From: Chrysemys picta bellii
Lineage: Eukaryota > Chordata > Testudines > Emydidae
Direction of reading: 5' to 3'
DNA length: 64,000 bases
Assembly: GCF_011386835.1 (NCBI RefSeq)
Contig: NC_088796.1
Span: 31,513,011-31,577,010, forward strand
Shown: positions 25,201 through 37,200 of the stretch, one piece after another
Numbering within the stretch: position 1 is the stretch's first letter
Layout: the number at the start of each line of letters is the position of its first letter
The notes under the pieces: generated by a model
The model's database searches: none
Told to the model about the DNA's origin: nothing
The model's input: only the letters and a program-made list of their open reading frames with translations
Made by a program: the position numbers and the translations under genes

Positions 25201-28200
25201 GGAAATTCATTCGATTTAAAGGACATTGGAAATCTAAATCCAAGCAGTTGTACATGACTTAAGAAATGAATGAGATAATCATTTAGTTGCCAGACTGTTA
25301 ACTGCTACACTGTGTGAAATTCTGTATACCTTTATAATATGTTCCCTCAGGCACTTAACATTACAACAATGAATATAACCTTTTACAAATGTTAATGCGT
25401 TTAATTTACTGAATAATCTTCTTCATTGTGGGCTATGCCATCTCTTAGGGCTCAATTCATTAGAATTTGGTATCTGTGAGTGTTTCTGGCATGTGGAAAA
25501 CTTTTGTGCCTCTTAAATTCTTCAGCAGTTGACAATACCCATATATCTTCGGCAACCACAAAATGCAACATTAGGCATTCAGTTTCATCCTCTCCTCTAA
25601 TCCTAATTCCCTGACTGCACCAAGTCCAACTGACAATGACATTGGGGGCACCCGCTGAATGAGACTATATCAAAGGGCATGTCTACACAGCTGCTTGGAG
25701 GGCGCTTTCCAGTGTTGGTGGATAGACATACACTAGCTCTGCTCCAGCTAGCATGCTAAAAATAGCAGTGTGGCTGTGGCAGCACCAGTCACCCAAATAC
25801 AATCCTTCCTGACCGCCTAGGTACATACCTGGGAGGCTAGCCCGAGCCACTGCCCATGCTGCTATAGCCACACTGCTATTTTTCACATGCTAGCTCAAGT
25901 AGAGTTTGTGTGTCTATCTGCCCATTCTGGGAAGCACTCACCCAGTTGCTGTATAGACATCCCCTGTGAGGGTTGCCTCTTCCCCTGCTGTCTAATTATC
26001 GATCAACCAGAGAACTTTAAAGGTAAAAAGAGGAGTTTCTGCAGACACTAGGCATGCATGGTATTCAGCTCCTCATCACTGAGCTCTGGATGCTAGAGAT
26101 GGGCAAACCCTTCACACATTGTTTATTTGCCACATGAACCAAACCCCTCAGAGTCCGTTCACAGTGATTATTGAGGGACCAGCCTCCTGAAGGTTTGTTT
26201 GAAAGATCTCAAGAGCTGCACTGCCACATCAGGACTATGTGATGACCTCTGCTCCTGCCTCACTGTAGGCTGTGGTGGTAGAAGTATTTCCTAGCTCCTG
26301 CAACTTTATTCGGGGGGATAGCCCTAAAATCCCTTATGAATAGGGGGTGGGCTTTAGAGAGCATGAAAATTCCTTGGTTGTACCCTTTTTATCTCCTCTT
26401 ATTTCACTCAGCTTTTGTGTATTTTGTTGTTTCACCTACATTTTTATTTAATGGTGGGATTTTGCTCAAAGGCCCAGTCCTTCAACACTCATTCACTTGA
26501 GTAATATTAGCACTTGAATAGTCTCATTCAGTTCCATGGTCCTGCTTGCATAAATAAGCATTGCTCATAGACTTTCAGGATCTGGCCTTTGGTTCTTCAA
26601 GCAATTTAATAAAAAAGGTGAGACCTTTTGCACTGGTTGCATTTTAATGCATGTTAGTGAGCTTAGCTACTTAGTGCACACAGTATTGCAACATCTTAAA
26701 TGTAAAAAGAACAAGAGTACTTGTGGCACCGTCTCTAAGGTGCCACAAGTACTCCTGTTCTTTTTGCGGATACGGACTAACATGGCTGCTACTCTGAAAC
26801 CTATCTTAAATGTAGGCCCTTTTACAGCAGTGAGTTCCATGAAGCCAGTACAGCTTCATAAAGCTCCTCCTTCACCAAGTTCATTGAAGGCTCAGGGTTT
26901 GTGTCTATACAGGGCTGGACTAAGCTGCTGGGCAATTGCCCTGTGGGCTGGTTCCTTCCATTGTCCGCAAGGCCAGTCTGCTGCTGTAGTTTGAAGTATA
27001 TTGACAGAATATTTTCAAATATTAAAGTTAATTTTTCAGTTTAATTCTTGCATGATTGTCAGTTTATGCAATCTCGGGCCACTGTTAAGTTTAATAGATT
27101 GGCTGGGAGGTCTTTCTTACCACCTCTACCTCAGGCTATGGAAGCAGTGGGAAAGGGGTGAAAAGAAAGCTATCCCAGTTATGTGTGACAGCAAGCACTG
27201 GTCAGTTATGCTTTAAAGAGGGACCGTTTAACAAAAAAACACTGCTGATTCTGCTCTAAAATACTATTCACTTAAGTAATTTAGGTGGAAGAGGCACATA
27301 ACACAAATTTTATGTCTAATGTACATGAAAGGTAGTTGTTCTAGCCTGTATTTTTCAACAGTTCTTTGATATGCTGCGGGAAGGTCACTGAAAGGAGGCA
27401 AAACATGAGAGGACAATACAAGAGAGAAACCAGCACAAGCAAACCAGTCACACATTAAATGTAAAAGTTCAAGCACTTTAAAATACTTATGTGCATGAGT
27501 TAAAACTGTGCCTTGGGGAATCCCGCATTAATTGCATGTGGCAGATAGCACAAACTAACACTGACCGTGACAACATTACAGGGTAGTCTTCAAGGTTCCG
27601 TTATTCTTTAGCAGTTTCTCCAAATTACTAGACAGGGTTTTTTTGAGGGGAGAGGAATTTTGTCAGGTCAACTACACCTTTCTCCTTGGTCTTAGCTTTT
27701 TTCATTTTTCTGTAGCAGTTTGTAGACACTCTTTTTAGTACCTCTCAGGGTTTCCCAGAGAAGGAGCAGGAGTGTGATTTCTCTCTTTAGTGTTACACTG
27801 ATGTTGCTGGAAAATTAAGTACCTTTTTATCTTCAAAGTAGATCCAGAACAAACAACACCTGCTTAGACTTCCCCATGCTGCCTGACCAATGTGCCCCAG
27901 TTCGGTTCTGCGGGGACCAACTTTATACAATAAAATACAACTCCCAGTGAGTTTTATAGAATTCAATAATTCAAGATGGTGTGCAGTACAGCTGCAAAAA
28001 ACCTGAGGTATAGATACATGAGGCCAGATGCACTCTTGTAGATTCAGGGAGGCACAAATAGCACCTCCCTGCATCAGCCTGGCCTGCAGTGTTATAGGGG
28101 GATTCACCCCAGGAAGGACAAGTGGTTATAATATTGAAGGTTTCCTTCATCAAGGGGAGCTTTAACCTCCATTGATGTATCCAAAGAAGCTCTCTCAGTG

Positions 28201-31200
28201 GCAGCTATTAAAGGGAGGAAATTAATTAGCCTGCTCTCCTGGCTGTCCAGCCCGCATTGCACACTTTCTGAGATGAACTAGACACCTGTAAGCCTCCCAG
28301 GACTGGTGAGGTAGTAGATGCTTTATGTAACTCACAGCAGACTTTCCATTACTAGGAGCCTTATACAAAGATCCTTGCCTGTTTCCATAGGTGAAGCTTA
28401 TCTATTGTATGGGGAACAAACCCAAGCATTTAAGAGTGAATGATGGTTCAGTTTCTGTTCCTGTTCAGTCTATCAGTTGTGATGCGGTTTGTAGCAGAGT
28501 GGATACCTTGTTCACTGAGAACTGGAATGGATTCAAACACTTCATTACACAAAGGCTGTCATTTCATTGCGGCCATCAGTTGTTAATGGCTTTTGGTCAC
28601 TACAAACCAAATGTGAACCTAGAGGTAAATAGCTGTCATTTACCCAGTGTTGTCCATTACAGAGTATCCCATTACAATTCCCTTGAGATATGCAGTTCCT
28701 CAAATGTGATTATCTGTGTTATTGAAGGCTTGGAGTATTATTTGCAGAGGCTGTTAGTTGATCCCTTTCAATACAGCAAAAAGTCACCCATTATGGAAAT
28801 GTTGGCCTCACCCAGTTAAATATGAACTTTAATATCCATTACTGCTTTTATTCTTATTAAGATCTCTCCTCTTATAGATGCTTTTGGGCTGAACAGTAGC
28901 TGAAAAGTAATATAATTCTTTCCTTTCAGGGAATATGGAGCCATTGATGATGTAGACATTGATCTGCATATTGATGTTAGCTTTCTTGATGTAAGTAATC
29001 TAATCATATAATTATATAATGAACATTAATACCCATTTAATTCTGTCCTATATGAGATTCTGTCAGAGATTTCCCCTCTTTGGATTCTTGATCTTTACAA
29101 GCTCCTGTCACATTATTGATTGCTACTGAGTTCTCATTGGAAACATTTTCTTGTCAATCTGCAAACTCATTACTAACATATTTTTAGCTATTTATTTGTT
29201 ACATTCATTTAGAATTGCCTTGGGAATAAACAAGAGGGCAATCTACATGATCACAATGGTCCCTTCTGGCTTTGGAACATATGAATTTATGAACTGAGGC
29301 AAAGGCAGTACATTGCTTTTTTTGCTGCCATAGGGCCTTAGCTATATGGAACCACATCATATGCTCCCAGAGGGGAGACAACCTAGGATGAGTTTCACCT
29401 TGCATAGTTTGCCACCAGTGCTCCCTTCTAGGGAAAGGTTTGAGTGGCAAAGGACGTAGATAACAGTGCTGCCCAGCCTCCCCTTCTCCCTGGAAACGTA
29501 GTTCTTCGAGTGCGATCCCTGTGGGTACTCCACTTCAGGTGTCAGTGTGCCGTGGCGCCATCGATCAGAGATTTATGGTAGCAATGTCCACGCGGGTCAT
29601 GCATGCCTGGTAGATATCTTGCAGTGCCATTGATGTCGGGTCCAGTGCGCGTACGGCCCGAGCCCTCCAGTTCCTTCTCAACCATCCTCGGCTGAAGACA
29701 GAGCTCTGGGGCAGTGTTCACTCTTCCCATACCTTTAGAAATAATAGTTTAGATAGTTAGGCAGTTATAAAGTTGTATTTAGTGTTAGTGTTAGTTTTTT
29801 AGAAATTTGTTTTTTTTACTGCTTCCGGTTTTACCCTCCCTGTAGTTTCCCCACAGCGGGGTCGGTTAACTGTTCAAGATGCTGGCTCCCAGGCTTTCAA
29901 TAATGCGGCTCCTGCTGCAAACCAATGCCCGTTTCTGATGGGCACTCCTTGTGTGTCTGATGTCTCGGTGAGGTGCATAGCCCACAAAAATGCACCCACT
30001 GTAGTAACCTGAAGATGAGAGCCCAGCGCGACCGGGATCTCCGCCTCAAAATGCTCTTGATGGAGAAATCTCTCCAACCAGAGATGGACCACCGGCCTCC
30101 TATCCGGGCACCCTTCCCTTCAGGGACAGGAGACATGCCTTCCTCTAACAGACCAAGGAGGAGGGCACAGACATCTCCGCAGAAAGCACCGCAGAAACAT
30201 AGGCAGTCTTCTGCCAGGTCGCTACCACCGTTGCCAACACATGCTCTTTGGACAAAAGTTTACTCCTCGGCGACATTACAATTCAGAGTCGCCAATTATT
30301 CTGCTATATTAGCAAAATATGATTATGATAACTATAGGATATTGAGAAACAAGCACAATTCAAGGCCATTCTAAACAAAGGTCAACTCGTTGTGGAAACA
30401 GCCCTCCAGGAGTCTTTGGACATCACAGATACAGCAGCTAGAACCACGGCCGTAGTGATGTGCCAGGTGTCCTGGTTGCAATTCTGAGGCATTCCTAAAG
30501 AACTCCAAACCAAGGTCGAGGACTTACCTTTTGACCGAGAGAAATTGTTCTCGATCAAGATGGACAAGGTGCTCCATTCGATGAAAGATTCCCGAGCCAT
30601 TCTGCTCACTCTGGGGATCTACACACCATCTGCAAAGAGAAGGAGGTGCAATCTTATCAGAGGCCCAGAGTCTCCTCCTCTAACTGACAGCAGCAACGCC
30701 TATACGAGAACCAAAGACAGCATCAATGTTCGCAGCGACAGACAGCACCTCAGTCTTAACCATCAACTTCTCAATTGGCTCTGCCCAAACCACAATTTTG
30801 AAGTTTTGGTTGAGGGTCTGGACGACCTCCCTCACCAGGCAGTGCTTACACCCAATTCGTCCCCATGTTTTTGTCACCGCCTTTGCCCATTCTACCACAT
30901 CTGGGCATCAATAACCACAGACCAATGGGTTTTAGAGATCGTATGATCGGGATATACCATCCCCTTTACCTACCGACCACCTACCCTACTCTCCTCCCTA
31001 TCCCTCTTCAGGGACCTTTCTCACGAGCACCTGTTATGACAAGAAGCCGATCATTTTCTACAACTAAGTACCATGGAACGAGTACCTTTGCAATACAAGG
31101 GAAAGGGGGTCTATTCCCACTACTTCCTGACCCAGAAGAAGAACGGGTGATGGAGACCAATCTTGGATCTTAGGAACCTCAACAAGTTCATACACACTCA

Positions 31201-34200
31201 AAAGTTCAAGATGGTCACACTGGGCGCGATACTTCTAGCGCTGCAAAGGGGGGACTGGTTTTCAGCCCTTGACCTCCAAGATTTCCTTCTCAAAGGTCCA
31301 ACTCAACAAGAAGCACAGGACGCAGTCCAGACGATGATCACACGTCTGTTCAGGGATCTAGAGCTACAGATAAATAAACGAAAATCCATTCTAGTCCCCG
31401 TCCAGCAGCTGGACTTCATCGGGGCACATCTCGATGCCATACAAGCCAAGGCATTCCTGCCCCTGAACAGATTCACAGCGCTGACAAACCTTATCACAGA
31501 GGTAAGAGTCAGCCCCCAAACACTGGCTTGACTGTCCTACAGCTGCCAGGACACAAGGCAGCCACAATGTTCATGGTACGACACACAAGACTACATATGT
31601 GCTGCCTACAGGGCTGGTTGAGCTCGGTATACATAACCAGCAAGCACAGCCTGCACAAACGACTTACAGTACCACCCTGTGTCCTGGACTCTCTACACTG
31701 GTGGACAAGACCAGAAAATGTATCATGGGCATCCCATTCCAACAGGAACCCCCATCAGTAGTAATCACGACAGACATCTCGCTGATAGTCTGGGACTCCC
31801 AGCATACAGTTCAAGAAAAATGGTCTCTTGCATAGATTCAGCTACACATCAATCTACTAGAGCTATGCGCAGTCCACAATGCCTACAAACTGTTCCTACC
31901 TCACATAAAGAACAAATCAATTTGTGTAATGACCGACAACATTGCTTGCATGTTTTACATCAATCTCCAAGGGGGCGCTCGAGCTCACTCACTATGCACC
32001 GAAGCCATGAAAGTGTGGAACTGGTGCATACACCGCAACATAAACATTTCAGCCTCCTTTCTTCCCTGCTACCCTACTTCTCTCAAGACCACAAATGGGA
32101 AATGAACGAGGGAGTCCTGCTATCCATATTCTGCCAGTGGAGCACTCCAGTCATCGACCTGTTTGCATCCCCGACAAACCGCAAATGCACAATGTTCCGC
32201 TCGAGAGCGGGAATGTGACCACGATCACTGGGGGACACCTTCCTCATCACATGAGATGCACAATTCATGTAAGCATTCCCACCAATTCCCATGATATCAC
32301 ACGTGATACGCAAGATACGCCTAGACAAGGCCAAGGTCATCCTCATAGTCCCAACATAGCCCAGGCAAGCCTGGTACCCTTACCTGATGCATATGGCGAT
32401 ATGCGCCCCTCAAGCTCTCCCTTGCCATCCAGACCTGCTGTCTCAGAACAATGGTCACACTCTTCACCCCAATCTGGAGAAACGCCATCTTCAAGCATGG
32501 CTCCTGCATGGGTCCACTGTGGCGAACTAGCCTGCTCGGAACAAGTCAAACACGTATTACTAAACAGCAGGAAAGTGACCAGGTGTAATACTTACCTTCA
32601 AAAATGGAAGAGATTTTCCTCCTGGTGTCAAGAAAAACACGTAACAGCCTCCACAACGCCTCTACCATTAGTGCTGGAATACCTACTGGTGCTGAAATGC
32701 TCGGATTTAGCAGTGAGCTCGATCAAAGTCCACTTCATGAGCATAACAGCATTCCATCATGAAATTGATGGGACATAGATCTTCATGCACCCCATTACTA
32801 AACCTTCCTTGTGGGTCTCCAGAACATTTACCCAGAGGTTCGTCAACCTATTCCGGCCTGGGACCTCAATCTGATATTGAAATGCCTCACCAGAACGCCA
32901 TTTGAATCCCTAGCCACCTGTTCCCTACTACATTTATTCATGAAAGTGGCCTTTTTGGTTGCTATTACTTCCACCAGATGGGTGAGTGAGATAGGGGCTC
33001 TCATTGCCGATCCTCCCTACACAATATTCTTCAAAGACAAAGTCACGTTATGCCTGCACCTAAAATTTCTACCAAAGGTAATATCATCCTTTCATATGAA
33101 CCAACCAATTCTTCCTACATTCTATTCTAAGCCTCATGAGACTCCAACAGAGACCATCTTGCATACATTGGACATCAGGCGGGTGTTAGAGTTTTACCTG
33201 GAAAGGACCAAACCTTTCCGGAAATCTCCTAGACTTTTCGTTCCTACTACTGAACTTTCAAAAGGCTGCGCGATATCCACTCAGAGATTGTCTAAATGGA
33301 TCTCCACATGCATTCAACATTGCTATCATATTTGAAAAGCAGACCCTCCTACACACATCACAGCACATTCCACACGATCCTCTATAGCATTCCTAAACAA
33401 TGTTCTGTTATTAGAGATTTGTAGGGCAGCCACTTGGGCCTCTGTCCACACATTTACTGAGCACTGTGCTATCACTCAAGACTCTAGGGCTGACACCATA
33501 GTTGGCTCCAACCGTACTTACCCCCACGATGCAAATGAACCCAAAGTATCCCTCCTGCCTGAGGGATACTTCTCTACAGTCACCTGAAGTGGAGCACCCA
33601 CAGGGACAGCACTCGAAGAAGAAGAGAAGATTACTCACCTGGTACAGTAACTGAGATTTTTCGAGATATGTGTCTCTGTAGGTGCTCCACTACCCACCTT
33701 CCTCCCCTCTACTTCGGAGTTCGCCATTAGGACTCTGCGGTAGAGAAGGAACTGGAGGGCTTGGGTTGTGCATGTGCTAGACATGGCACCAACAGCACTG
33801 CGAGATGCCTACTGTGCATGCGCAACCTGTGTGGACACTGCTACCATAAATCTCCGATCAATGGTGCTGGGACGCACCAACACCTGAAGTGGAGCACCCA
33901 CACGGACACACATCTCGAAGAACCTCAGTTACTGCACAAGGTGAGTAACCTTCTCTTTTTCTTTTCCTTATTTTCTCACTTTGCCATCACATCTGTGCAA
34001 TAAACTCCCTTTACAAGGGTGAAAGTTAATGATTCTAGGAACAGCATTAGCATCTGTATTGATATAATTTCCCCAGGTAAACGTGGTACACAGGATGGTT
34101 CTGTTTGCCCCTGAACCCTCATGAATACCTGACTCTCCTGTGATAGGATTTCTTTAGTCTCAAGGCAAGGGGGAATATGCCATCCGGTTTCTTCTAGCCC

Positions 34201-37200
34201 TCTACTGTGGGACCAGTTGTATTTCCCACCCTGTTCACTCTTTTTGCTCTCCTCTTGAGCTAGTATCTCCTAGTTGATGGAGCAGAGCCCAGGAGTGGGC
34301 AAACAGATGAAAATAATAGCTTAGATGAGTACATTCCATTGAATATTTCTTCACCAGCACAAGGGTTGACTGACAAAACATAAACAGTTCCTGATGATGG
34401 CTAATGATTTTTGTTGTTTTTCTTTTTCTCTGGAATCAGGAAGAGATTGCTGTGGCTTGGGATGTAATCCGCACAGAGCCTATAATAGTGCGATTGCACT
34501 GTTCACTTACACAGTACTTAAATGGTCCAGGTTAGTCACATTTGCATTTTTCCTGTGCTGTGTACAATGTCTTAGTTGTGAGCCATGTATAGGGTAGCAG
34601 ATATACATGTTCATTGCTAAAGCCCCAATCCTGAAAATATATCTGCACATGTTTAACTTTACTATCGTGAGTGGTCCTATTGACTTCAAGTTAAGCCTCT
34701 GCATAAGTGTTTGCACGATCAATACTAAGGGCATGTCTACACTGCCCCGCGGTTTGGACTAAAAGGGTGTTGACAGCAGTACACACCGAAGTGCTGTGCT
34801 ATAACTCCCCTGTGTGGACACTGCGGATGTGAATGTAAAAGTCTTGGGTTTGCACCTCTTCAAAGAGGACTACATTAGTGCGGACTCGGACCTTCATGTT
34901 CATGCCCATAGCATCCACATGGAGGAGTTACAGTACAACATTTTCATGTGAACTGCTATTCACACCCACTGAGGCTTCCAATCCTGGCTCTCAGTTCAGA
35001 TCTATGTCTGTGGGAGAATTCTGCCCCTGAACAATGAAGATATTTTTCCGGTCATGATTTGTCTGGGAAAAATACCCTAGTAAGCCATTTCTTAGGGACT
35101 CCATTGTCTGCAACTGCTTTCTGCAAGCTGATCTGTTCATTATATCAGTACCTTATTTATGCTTGGCTTAGTGTCTTGTTTCACCACATCTTACTATTTG
35201 AATATATATTTTTTATAAATGTTCATGTGTTTATTTATTGCAAATAGCTATTGTAACTTTATGTTAACATTTATTATTGTGTTAGCCAACTCCAATATGA
35301 AATCAAAATTCTAACACACTCAGCAACAGAGGGTGAACTTTGCAAATCCTTATCCAGCTGGTTATGTTCTAGCAAGACCATAAGCGACAATAAAACTTTT
35401 GCACTCGTGACAAGGTTAAAACAGGAATTATAGGCCCCAATCCTGCAGCTAACTTTGTGCAGAAGCACCCTTGAGCCTGTATGCAGTCAATTGCAGGATC
35501 AGGGCGAGAGACAGGTGCTTTGCCATTATTGATCTTATGAGTATAGTGCAGTTGCTGTTTCTGCCAGTGATTTTCAGTAAAAAAGAACAATGAGCTCAAT
35601 CTCACATATCAATATATGAAGGAACTCTCTCTCTCCTCAACCTTTCCCCATGAAACACTATTCTGAGTAATAACTTGTTATTACCTTATGGTATGTATAT
35701 CTTTCCTTGTGTGTCTGCCATTCACTGATGGAAGAAACAGATGTACTATATGTTCAAAGGGAGGCAAAATATGGCTGGCTGCTTTTTCAGATGTGTTATA
35801 CAGAATACAAGTATTTTGAAATTTCTGTTCTTATTTAGTACCTAGCCAGATTACTACCAATGTTCTTTTTTTCCATTTTTTATGAGTAGTATGGAATTTT
35901 TTATATTGATAAGATACCTCTAGGTTCCTGTTTCGGAAATATATGGAATAAATAAATATATGTATATTTGCAAGGTTGCCCAACACATGCCATTATAAGA
36001 TCCTGTTTTCACTTGCATATAATTTTGCCAACTTTAACTGTTTAAGGTGAATATACACTGTATATATATTTAAAAATGCAAAACAAAACCCATTAATTAG
36101 AGTATAGTTTCTGGACAGAAATAGATATTTTTCAAGAATTCATTTATCTGTACTATGATGAGTACTTGAAACAATATTAGGAATGGGAGCAATGGATTTT
36201 CCATACTAAATGATATCACTGGTCCATCAGGCATAGGTGCTGGAACTAGGAGTGCTGGGGGTGCTGCTGCAGAGCACCCCCACTATACAAATTGTTCCAG
36301 CTCCACTGCCATCTGGTCTGGTATCCTCCTTCTGGCAGTGTCCATTACCTGATGTTTAAAAGGAAGTGAAATGCACCATGGCACATTCTGAAATGCAGCA
36401 CATCCCATGCTAATTGTGTGGAAAAGGGCTCCTAAACCCTTCAGGCAATCAGGCAATCATCTTATGCTCTGAAATATGAGATTTAGTTACACTTTAGAAT
36501 TTATAAATCTAAATACATTGTTACTGCTAATCACATTATCCATCCCATTTGAAAATCCAACCACAGTTTGTCTCAGAAAGATTAAACAGCATTTAAATAA
36601 TAGCACTGAACAAAAGGATAAAAAAAATCAACAGATGTTTCTTTGAAAGAAGGGAAATTTGAGGGAGACGGAAGATATGTTTTGAATTATTTGCAAATGA
36701 AACAATCATTCTAAAGAGCACCTGGCAAACAGTGGCATTTCAGATTAGAACTGGCATTTTTATTGCCTTTAAAAAAATAATAATGATCAGAATAACATAT
36801 GCTTAAAAATCACAATTTCATTCTGATAAAAGTTAACTTCAAATATTAAGCCAGATCTTTAGGATCTCTTTTTTTCAGTGTAATCATTAAAGTTCTTTTC
36901 TTTTCTTACAATAATGAAATGCATTTGTTTGGACGATATCAATGCTTGTAATATATGCTGGTTGTTATCCTGCCTCAAAGAATTGAGATTTCTTCAATAA
37001 GTGCTTGGTGCCATCTGCCATTTCAATCTAGTAAATGTTACAAAAGGATTTTGGTAATACTAGAACTGGAAGCTTGTGTCCAGCCTCCATGTCTTATGTT
37101 TTCAATTATCTGAGCCAATAAATATGGGCGTATTGATGGTGGGAATGGTATGAAGTCTGTATCCTATCACATAAATGACAACGTCTGAGCTTCCTTGATG

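Larger units (their letters stand above)
23776..28929 (+). other. PARP8 intron (5.2 kb)
   Basis: It contains an hAT-family element (about 23958-24541), a fold-back MITE (25675-25964) and a small inverted retroposed insertion (26705-26802). The rest, including an open frame at 28391-28819 with no family resemblance, is treated as noncoding. Confidence 0.7.
29501..33955 (+). mobile_element. DIRS-type tyrosine-recombinase retrotransposon relic (about 4.45 kb)
   Basis: Inverted terminal repeats of about 183 bp (29501-29683 and 33740-33922) pair imperfectly, for example GCCCTCCAGTTCCTTCTC against GAGAAGGAACTGGAGGGC. The right end extends past its pairing region. A segment at about 33581-33695 is complementary to that extension and resembles the outer ends, as the internal complementary region of DIRS elements does. 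Between the repeats lie, in order, a gag-like region, a reverse transcriptase/RNase H region with an internal deletion, and a tyrosine recombinase. Several stops and frameshifts show it is inactive. No integrase of the DDE type and no direct LTRs are present. Confidence 0.85.
28991..34439 (+). other. PARP8 intron (5.4 kb) mostly filled by a DIRS element
   Basis: A CR1-like tail lies near 29240-29300 and a DIRS-type element covers 29501-33955. The remaining 33956-34439 is unassigned intron. Confidence 0.8.

Noticed and set aside
28391..28819. Open frame of 142 codons on + just before a PARP8 exon
   Set aside because: No family resemblance, inside an intron, and its end does not coincide with splice sites; the true exon starts at 28930.
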